Assembly: GCA_023381895.1 (NCBI GenBank)
Contig: JAMCTA010000168.1
Span: forward strand, 1-39,165
Direction of reading: 5' to 3'
Length of the DNA stretch: 39,165 nucleotides
Source of the DNA: Chloroflexota bacterium
Lineage (GTDB): Bacteria > Chloroflexota > UBA4733
In this document: positions 33,946 to 39,165 of the stretch, piece by piece
Layout: each line of letters starts with the position of its first letter
Position numbering within the stretch: the first letter of the stretch is position 1
Made by a program: the position numbers and the translations under genes
Notes under the pieces: generated by a model
What the model saw: the letters and a program-made list of their open reading frames with translations, nothing else
The model's database searches: none
What the model was told of the DNA's origin: nothing

Positions 33946-35151
33946 TTAGGATGTTCTGATGAAATCGAAGTGGAACTCACCTGCTTGGTTGCAGTTTGTG
34001 TAGTTGACCGTCCGGACATCAGAGATGCGGTTGCCGTTGCTATCAACGACGAAGACGTTGAACGTGAGGGAGGCCTGCGGGCACGAGGTAGCAATAGTGA
34101 AGTCGAAGAGTCCATCGGACTCTGAGACTCCGTGGTACACGTTGCTGTAGTAGGTTACTTCGAAGGGCACGCCGCCAAGCCCGTTGCCGTTGTTATCGAG
34201 GATGTGCCCTTGGATGTACTGAACGCCAGCATTGGGAGCGGAGGAGACGCACGGCACACGATTGTTGCTACCGCAGTCTAGCGGTGGAGTCGTCACATCC
34301 TTGGACGCGTATGGTAACTGGGGGACTGGGGTCGGTGTGGGTGACGGTGTTGCGGCAGGAGTAGGCGTTGGAGTCGGTACGGGAGCGTTGACGGTCCCAT
34401 TGGCAGTCTCGGTGTAGGTGAAGTAGGTCGGAATCAGGCCGAGGGTCTTGGCAATGTCGCCGCCATTGACGACGCTGATGTCTCCAGCATGAATCCCTGC
34501 GGCTGGGTCGTCAACCAGCCAGTCCTGAATGGCGATGCGCTGGGCTCGAATGATGTTGAATGGACCTGCATCCACGATGTTTGAGGTGGGGAGGCCGTTG
34601 TACAGGACGGCCACATCCTGAGAACGGCTGCCGAAGAAGGCACTCTGAATCTTCAGATCGCTCGTCAGGAGAGCAAGGCGTCCTTGCTCGATTTGCTGGA
34701 AGGTTGTCTTGCCGTTGTCAAATGAGCTGGAGAGCTGGGGTGGAATCTGGTATTGCGCTTGTAGCTGGGCATCGAACCCGAGGTCGTGGAGCTCATCGAA
34801 CACGTTGACGAAGTCGACTGTTTGGGTAGTAGGACGCCACTGCATGATCACCTTTTGCGTGGCTTGAACCGTGAATCCGTCAAGAGTGAAGCGCCGTGAT
34901 ACTGGGTATCCCAGTGCATTCACTCCACCAAGCTGCTGGAAGGCGGTCCAGAAATTGATGCCATTGTCGTTAGTGATGCGATAGCCATACTGAGGACCGG
35001 CCCCTCCGTTAGTCTCCGTATAGAAATGACCGTTTCCCCCAGGCAAGTCGTAGCCGGCTGCTGGCGCCTGTGCGTGCACGATGGTGGGACCAAACACGCC
35101 GAGCAACACACCCAGCGTAGCAACGAGCGGAACTAGCCTCATTCGCAGCAA
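33946..35151 (-). CDS. Secreted LGFP-like-domain protein with C-terminal beta-sandwich-like domain
   Basis: A protein of 401 residues. TTG 35151 is preferred because GAGGA lies 5 bases before it; ATG 35142 and a longer frame from 35181 are alternatives. A Sec signal ends near IVHAQA. Residues about 33-240 match the N-terminal domain of the 27599 gene: NGHFYTETNG, FWTAFQQLGG, LGYPVSRRF, VQATQKVIMQW, FVNVFDELHDLG, LYNGLP, IQDWLVDDPAAGIHAGD. A (Thr-Pro)-rich linker (TPTPTPAATPSPTPTPVPQ) leads to a C-terminal domain of about 110 residues beginning GVQYIQGHILDNNGNGLGG, reminiscent of CarboxypepD_reg or SdrD-B-like folds. It is probably a wall-associated or secreted binding protein. No catalytic residues are evident. 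Confidence 0.78.
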   Translation of the reverse strand: MLRMRLVPLVATLGVLLGVFGPTIVHAQAPAAGYDLPGGNGHFYTETNGGAGPQYGYRITNDNGINFWTAFQQLGGVNALGYPVSRRFTLDGFTVQATQKVIMQWRPTTQTVDFVNVFDELHDLGFDAQLQAQYQIPPQLSSSFDNGKTTFQQIEQGRLALLTSDLKIQSAFFGSRSQDVAVLYNGLPTSNIVDAGPFNIIRAQRIAIQDWLVDDPAAGIHAGDISVVNGGDIAKTLGLIPTYFTYTETANGTVNAPVPTPTPTPAATPSPTPTPVPQLPYASKDVTTPPLDCGSNNRVPCVSSAPNAGVQYIQGHILDNNGNGLGGVPFEVTYYSNVYHGVSESDGLFDFTIATSCPQASLTFNVFVVDSNGNRISDVRTVNYTNCNQAGEFHFDFIRTS

Positions 35152-35251
35152 GGCATCCTCACTTTCCGGGGCGCAGGTCATTGATCATAGTCGCTGGGCA
35201 GTATGGCTGTCGCCGGAGAGCCCTGTCAATCTTGGGGGCGCCCTTTGGTGT

Positions 35252-35309
35252 ATGGTCACCCAAAAGTCCTTCTCCAACGGCACACCTGCTTGCAGCCGCC
35301 GGTGACCAT
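35252..35309. repeat. 9-bp inverted repeat upstream of cobT
   Basis: ATGGTCACC (35252-35260) and GGTGACCAT (35301-35309) are perfect inverted copies 40 bases apart, in the divergent region between the LGFP-like gene and cobT. They could form a long-loop stem or paired operator half-sites. The adenosylcobalamin riboswitch B12 box was not found. Confidence 0.45.
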
Positions 35310-35362
35310 TTGCGAAGAGGAGTAGAATGTCTGAAGAATCAGCCTAGTGTGAAGGAGCTTGC

Positions 35363-36448
35363 ATGACCCTGCTCACCGAGACGATTGGTCGTGTCGGCAC
35401 GTTGGCGACGGCGTCAATGCACGCCGCACGTGCCCGGCAACTCGATTTGACAAAACCTGCAGGAAGCCTTGGCCGGTTGGAGGCACTCCACGTTCAGCTT
35501 GCCGGAATTCGTGCCGATCCCCTACCCGTGGTCACTCACAAGGCGATCATCATCATGGCTGGAGACCACGGGGTTGTTGTGGAGGGTGTGTCGGCCTATC
35601 CGGCTGAAGTGACACCCCAGATGGTGCTCAACTTCGTGCACGGTGGCGCAGCGATCAACGTGCTGGCGCGAGCCGCCGGCGCCCGCGTGGTCATCGTCAA
35701 CGCTGGAGTTGGTAGCCCGCTTCCTGATCTGCCAGATATGATCAACACGCCAATTGCGCGCGGCACGCGGAACATGGCGCGAGAAGCGGCGATGACACGT
35801 AGCGAGGCAACCGCTGCAATCGAGCTTGGAATCAGGGTGCTTGAGCAAGAGCGCGCCCGAGGCCTAGATCTCGTGGCGACAGGCGACATGGGGATTGGCA
35901 ACACCACTGCATCAGCCGCTATTGTTGCCGCACTTAGCGGCGCTCCCGTGGCCCAAGTAACAGGACGCGGCACCGGCGTGGATGATGCGGGGCTCGTACG
36001 AAAACGAGAGGCTATCCAGCGAGCCTTGGATCTGCTTCGCCCAGACCCCGCTGATCCGCTTGACGTGCTGAGTAAAGTCGGTGGATTAGAGATCGCCGGC
36101 CTGGTGGGCGTAATCCTGGGTGCTGCTGCCGGGAGACTGCCTATCGTCATCGACGGCTTTATCTCGGGTGCAGCAGCGCTTGTTGCTGTAGAGCTCTGTC
36201 CTGCAGTACGAAGCTTTCTGATCGCGGCACACTCGTCGGTGGAGATAGGGCACCATGTTGTGCTTGAGAAGCTCGAGCTGGCTCCGCTGCTGCAGCTAGA
36301 TCTGCGTCTGGGCGAGGGTACCGGAGCGGCGCTCGCTTTCCCGCTCATTGAGGCAGCCTGCCGCATCCCTCGCGAGATGGCTACGTTCAGCGAGGCTGGT
36401 GTCGCCCAGCGGGAAGACTCCGGTCAGCCGGCTGGCCAGGGAGCGTGA
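35363..36448 (+). CDS. cobT: Nicotinate-nucleotide--dimethylbenzimidazole phosphoribosyltransferase
   Basis: A protein of 361 residues, the usual CobT length. Diagnostic segments are TKPAGSLGRLE (30-40), IIIMAGDHGVVVEGVSAYP, VTPQMVLNF, GDMGIGNTTASAA, GRGTGVDD, and the catalytic Glu E318 in LGEGTGA, matching Salmonella E317. It converts dimethylbenzimidazole and nicotinate mononucleotide to alpha-ribazole phosphate, the lower-ligand precursor of cobalamin. ATG 35363 has AAGGAG 6 bases upstream. No other cob genes are visible, so it may serve corrinoid salvage or remodelling (inference). NrdJ in this window depends on the product. Confidence 0.95.
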   Translation: MTLLTETIGRVGTLATASMHAARARQLDLTKPAGSLGRLEALHVQLAGIRADPLPVVTHKAIIIMAGDHGVVVEGVSAYPAEVTPQMVLNFVHGGAAINVLARAAGARVVIVNAGVGSPLPDLPDMINTPIARGTRNMAREAAMTRSEATAAIELGIRVLEQERARGLDLVATGDMGIGNTTASAAIVAALSGAPVAQVTGRGTGVDDAGLVRKREAIQRALDLLRPDPADPLDVLSKVGGLEIAGLVGVILGAAAGRLPIVIDGFISGAAALVAVELCPAVRSFLIAAHSSVEIGHHVVLEKLELAPLLQLDLRLGEGTGAALAFPLIEAACRIPREMATFSEAGVAQREDSGQPAGQGA

Positions 36449-36595
36449 GTGGGCAGGGCTACTGAGTGTCGCAGAAGGCTTCGGATTCCGCTCGGTCCGA
36501 AGGTCACTGATGTCGATGGTAGAGAGCGGCGACGCAGCGGTGAGAAGAGTGGACGTAGAAGACATCCAGCATCTGTTGATCTGAAGGAGTGAGCT

Positions 36596-37807
36596 GTGGC
36601 TGTGGAGTCTTTCAACCGCGCTGCCAGTGCTGAGCCTGTTCCGGCACTAACCCTAGCACAGAGGCTACCTGAAAATCCTCTCATTACCCCACAGGATGTT
36701 GTGCCTTCGCAGCCGGGCTTTGAGGTTGTGTGTGCCTTCAATCCCGCCGCAGCGCGGTATGGGGATGACATTATCCTGCTAATTCGCGTGGCTGAGCGAC
36801 CGCGCAGTGTGCGGTTATCTGACTGGCCGGCGTGGGAGGTGATCCCTGATCATGTCGACCTGCATCTCCTTCCGTTGACGGAGGAGTATGTGCACCACGA
36901 GCTCGTTGGCCTGGCTGTATTCAATCCGCAAGCGGATCCGCCGCGCGTCGTCCCCGCGTATCTGCGGAAGGACTTGCCAGGGCTAGATCTCCACGATACG
37001 CGCACGATCAAGCTGAATCACTCCACGTTACTCTCGCAGCTCTCTCACTTACGGCTCGCGCGCAGTCGCGATGGCGTGCACTTCATGATTGATACGCAGC
37101 CTGCAATTGCCCCGGAAAGTGTGGCCGAGGAATTTGGTTGTGAGGATGCCCGCATTACCCAGATCGGGGATACCTATTATGTCACCTACGTCGCTCCCAG
37201 CCGGGTGGGCATTTGCACGTGCCTGGCGTCGACAACTGATTTCCACCACTTCGAGCGACACGGAATCATCTTTCTTCCCGATCACAAGGATGTAGTCATT
37301 TTCCCGGGAAAGGTACAGGGGAAGTATTGGGCGCTGACGCGACCTATGCCCAGCACATTTAGCAAGGTGCACGGTATCTGGCTCTCAAGCGGCCCCGACT
37401 TGCTCAACTGGGGAAACCACATGCCATTGGGGCTGCCTCGGCACGGCATGTGGGACGAGCTGCGCACAGGCGGAAGCAATGTTCCGATCTTGACGCAAGA
37501 AGGCTGGCTGGTGCTCTATCACGGTGTAGACTTGCAGGGGCGCTACTGCATGGGCGCCATGTTGCTCGATGCGGAGAATCCGCGCCGTGTGCTCGCCCGC
37601 TCGGCCCACCCTTTGCTGGTTCCCGAAGCCCCATTTGAACGCCAGGGATTCTATGGAAACGTGGTATTCAGCTGCGGGCACGTACCTCTCGATGAGGAGG
37701 GGCGCACAATCCGTCTGTACTACGGCGCGTCGGACAGTGTCACAGCGGCCGCCGACTTCAGCGTGGACGCGATTCTCGGCAGTCTCAAAGACGAACCGGA
37801 CTACTAA
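36596..37807 (+). CDS. GH130-like beta-mannoside phosphorylase family protein
   Basis: A protein of 403 residues with a five-bladed propeller pattern of PF04041. Recognisable pieces are NPAAARYGDDIILLIRV near the N-terminus, RLARSRDGVHF, FGCEDARITQIGDTYYVTYVA (the family has G.EDPRI, here with Ala for Pro), DHKDVVIFPGKVQGKYW, and the C-terminal RLYYGASDSVTAAADFSVD. Family members phosphorolyse or hydrolyse beta-1,2- or beta-1,4-mannosides. GTG 36596 has AAGGAG 6 bases before it. The 147 bases between cobT and this gene hold no convincing gene. A mannan-related substrate is inferred from family only. Confidence 0.85.
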   Translation: MAVESFNRAASAEPVPALTLAQRLPENPLITPQDVVPSQPGFEVVCAFNPAAARYGDDIILLIRVAERPRSVRLSDWPAWEVIPDHVDLHLLPLTEEYVHHELVGLAVFNPQADPPRVVPAYLRKDLPGLDLHDTRTIKLNHSTLLSQLSHLRLARSRDGVHFMIDTQPAIAPESVAEEFGCEDARITQIGDTYYVTYVAPSRVGICTCLASTTDFHHFERHGIIFLPDHKDVVIFPGKVQGKYWALTRPMPSTFSKVHGIWLSSGPDLLNWGNHMPLGLPRHGMWDELRTGGSNVPILTQEGWLVLYHGVDLQGRYCMGAMLLDAENPRRVLARSAHPLLVPEAPFERQGFYGNVVFSCGHVPLDEEGRTIRLYYGASDSVTAAADFSVDAILGSLKDEPDY

Positions 37808-37833
37808 TCGCTGACACGCGGGAGATGCTATTT

Positions 37834-38601
37834 TTAAAAGTACGACTGTGGTCGCCGCATGCGGTTGGTGAGGCGGCCGATCCCTTCGATTTCGACCGTG
37901 TATTCTGTGCCATCTTCCATTGGGCCTGGATTTGCCGGCGTTCCAGTCATCAAGATGTCACCTGGTTCCAATGTGAAGAACCGCGAGATGAATGCCACGA
38001 GCTTTCCAGTTTTGTGCCCAAGGTCTGCTGTGGTGCTATCCTGCCGCACTTGCCCGTTGAGATAGCCGCGAATGCGGAGATTGTCCGGATCCACATCGGT
38101 CTGGAGCCACGGTCCGAGGGGCAGGGAGGTATCGAAGCCTTTGGCTCGTGTCCACTGACCGTCGGCATCTTGCCAGTCTCGAGCGCTGACGTCGTTTCCG
38201 CACGTGTATCCCAGCACGTATTCGCGCCACGTATCTGGTTGAATCAGCTTTGCCTTACGTCGAATGACGACAGCAAGCTCGGCTTCCGAATCGATGCGAT
38301 TCGTACCGATTGGCCAGATGATGTCATCACCTGGGTTGATGAGCGCCGTGGGTGGCTTAAAGAACATCAGTGGCTCTGCGGGAATGGTCTTGCCGCTCTC
38401 AGCAGCGTGCAAAGCATAGTTCAGGCCAATACAGATGACCTTCTTCGGCTCTGCAGGGGCGAGTAGACGGAGATCGCTGAGCCTGCCAAGGCGTTCACCA
38501 CGCTCTTGGGCACCGTAGACGTCGTTCAGATGATAGACGTCCTCACCAACGATAGTAGCCCATACTGGGGAGCCGTTGAATAAGACTCGTGCGATCCGCA
38601 T
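37834..38601 (-). CDS. Fumarylacetoacetate hydrolase family protein
   Basis: A protein of 255 residues. ATG 38601 has AGGA 4 bases upstream and begins MRIARVLF, typical of the family; an in-frame extension to 38661 is rejected. FAH (PF01557) landmarks are ICIGLNYALHAAE, EPLMFFKPPTALI, IDSEAELAVVI with metal-binding acidic residues, LGYTCGNDVSARDWQ, RAKGFDTSLPLGPWL and GDILMTGTPANPG. Members hydrolyse or decarboxylate C-C bonds of beta-keto acids, including 2-hydroxyhepta-2,4-diene-1,7-dioate isomerase and acylpyruvase types. The substrate is unknown. It converges on the GH130-like gene with a 26-base gap and no obvious terminator. Confidence 0.92.
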   Translation of the reverse strand: MRIARVLFNGSPVWATIVGEDVYHLNDVYGAQERGERLGRLSDLRLLAPAEPKKVICIGLNYALHAAESGKTIPAEPLMFFKPPTALINPGDDIIWPIGTNRIDSEAELAVVIRRKAKLIQPDTWREYVLGYTCGNDVSARDWQDADGQWTRAKGFDTSLPLGPWLQTDVDPDNLRIRGYLNGQVRQDSTTADLGHKTGKLVAFISRFFTLEPGDILMTGTPANPGPMEDGTEYTVEIEGIGRLTNRMRRPQSYF

Positions 38602-38702
38602 GCGTCCTGAACCCTTTCGCGCTGAGTGGCCGCTTGCCGGCAACGCTGGCGATGTTACCACTTGGCTATGGCGCTTGCATTATGTGCGCCGTACGTTGTC
38701 GT

Positions 38703-38858
38703 GCCGGTTGCTCGCCGGCGCAGCGCCCGCGGCTGAAGCAGCGGGCTACGTCCACCAAGCCGGCTCAAAGCCGGCTGGACGCGATCAGCGAACGACCAGA
38801 CGCCGTGTCCAGCCGCGTTCACGAGGCTTCGTGACCGTCGCCCGCTCGTTCACGGGCG
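38703..38858. repeat. Cluster of GC-rich palindromes (REP-like)
   Basis: Within about 160 bases there are five separate hairpins: GCCGG-N7-CCGGC (38703-38719); GCCCGC...GCGGGC with inner GCT/AGC (38725-38746); two copies of the palindrome AGCCGGCT three bases apart (38758-38776), flanked by GTCCA/TGGAC; TCACGA-GGCT-TCGTGA (38819-38834); and CGCCCG-N8-CGGGCG (38839-38858). GGCCGGCCGGC follows. The region is non-coding, lying between the right-edge GT2 and the FAH gene. It resembles dispersed REP-type elements or a mobile-element remnant. Confidence 0.6.
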
Positions 38859-38923
38859 GGCCGGCCGGCGGCTGTCCGCACGCTCCCTACTATCCAGCGT
38901 GAGAAGCTGCGGTACCCCCGCTT

Positions 38924-39165
38924 TCATTCTCTGGCTTGACGTGTCTGGCCCATGGTGCGAGGCTGGTTCTCCAACTCCTGCGGAGGGTCGATTGGGCGAT
39001 AGGCCATTGGAGGCGCCCCCGGTAACCGGTGACGAAGAATCATGCTTAGAGCGAGCCATCCATCGGTCAAGCGCCGCAGTTTCTTGCTCGGTGTAGGGCG
39101 TGGATGGTAATGAATCGGCACCTGTGCGATGCGGTAGCCACGCTTGCGGAGATTGATGGTGATTT
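38924..39165 (-). CDS. C-terminal part of a family 2 glycosyltransferase (5' end beyond window)
   Basis: The minus strand is open from the right edge to TAA/TGA-type stop position 38924, giving about 79 visible residues: RKRGYRIAQVPIHYHPRP, then SKKLRRLTDGWLAL, then a polar tail. The 'G.rI..vPI.Y..R...SKl....DG' pattern is the C-terminal end of dolichol-phosphate mannose synthase-like GT2 enzymes, just before optional membrane helices. No such helices are seen here, and the last 35 residues are polar. The catalytic half lies outside the window, so substrate and activity cannot be judged. Confidence 0.72.
   Translation of the reverse strand, partial: ITINLRKRGYRIAQVPIHYHPRPTPSKKLRRLTDGWLALSMILRHRLPGAPPMAYRPIDPPQELENQPRTMGQTRQARE

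Noticed and set aside
33912..34115. N-terminal extension of the lipoprotein frame
   Set aside because: It overlaps the 3' end of the LGFP-like gene and would bury the lipobox internally; GTG 33911 gives a normal lipoprotein signal.
35182..35362. Possible cobalamin riboswitch before cobT (also considered before nrdJ)
   Set aside because: The B12-box consensus and the surrounding conserved core were not found.
35596..36366. 256-codon minus-strand open frame
   Set aside because: Antisense to cobT, which is intact and conserved; Ser/Ala/Pro-rich shadow.
36449..36595. Open frame running from the cobT end to 36584
   Set aside because: No ribosome site or start within the gap, and the upstream part overlaps cobT in another frame; no family pattern.
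37825..38466. 213-codon plus-strand open frame
   Set aside because: Antisense to the FAH-family gene; no domain pattern.

Overview
The window reads as a chromosomal segment of a GC-rich bacterium. The best guess is a Chloroflexota member near Thermomicrobia. That is inference, resting on frequent GTG/TTG starts, a monomeric B12-dependent ribonucleotide reductase of the Lactobacillus leichmannii type, an rpsF-ssb-rpsR operon that continues into a parvulin-like gene, and two exported proteins sharing an 'NGHFY...FWTAFQ..GGV..LGYP' domain that I associate with Chloroflexi. No 16S rRNA, tRNA, CRISPR array, IS transposase or phage gene was seen.

Layout. (1) 1-11288, all minus strand and mostly joined by 1-4 base stop/start overlaps: a Wzx/Wzy-type extracellular polysaccharide operon. 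In transcription order it holds GT2, GT4, GT2, a Wzz-like copolymerase, a Wzx-like flippase, GT2, a hexapeptide acyltransferase, a Wzy/O-antigen-ligase-like polymerase, a SAM methyltransferase and an exported TolB-like propeller cut by the left edge. A radical SAM/SPASM gene (11465-12784, plus) diverges from its head. (2) 12813-14302 minus: a small membrane protein and a GT9 heptosyltransferase-like gene. (3) 14480-20581 plus: xylulokinase, SRP54 (ffh), a MazG-like pyrophosphohydrolase, an AI-2E/PerM-type permease and a GlmU-like sugar-1-phosphate nucleotidylyltransferase. (4) 20673-25086 minus: rpsF-ssb-rpsR plus a membrane-anchored PpiC-like gene, preceded by nrdJ. (5) 25087-25758: 670 bases with no convincing gene but several hairpins. 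(6) 25759-27374 minus: nfo and a PHP phosphoesterase. (7) 27599-35151: a cell-envelope block with two GH39-like hydrolases converging on a strong terminator, DedA, a zinc-ribbon membrane protein, radC, a lipoprotein and a second protein carrying the shared exported domain. (8) 35363-39165: cobT, a GH130-like phosphorylase, an FAH-family enzyme, a cluster of GC-rich palindromes, and the C-terminus of a GT2 at the right edge.

How the parts fit. The left operon can assemble, decorate, flip and polymerise a repeat-unit glycan, but it lacks a visible initiating glycosylphosphotransferase and a tyrosine kinase/phosphatase pair. The GT9, the sugar nucleotidyltransferase, the GH39-like hydrolases (PslG-like in concept), GH130 and the right-edge GT2 give the whole window a glycan theme. 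NrdJ (B12-dependent DNA precursor synthesis) and CobT (lower-ligand activation for B12) are metabolically linked. The most novel-looking element is the LGFP-like exported domain (about 200 residues), present twice about 5 kb apart and joined to different C-terminal modules: a glycoside hydrolase in one copy, and a Pro/Thr linker plus a beta-sandwich-like domain in the other.
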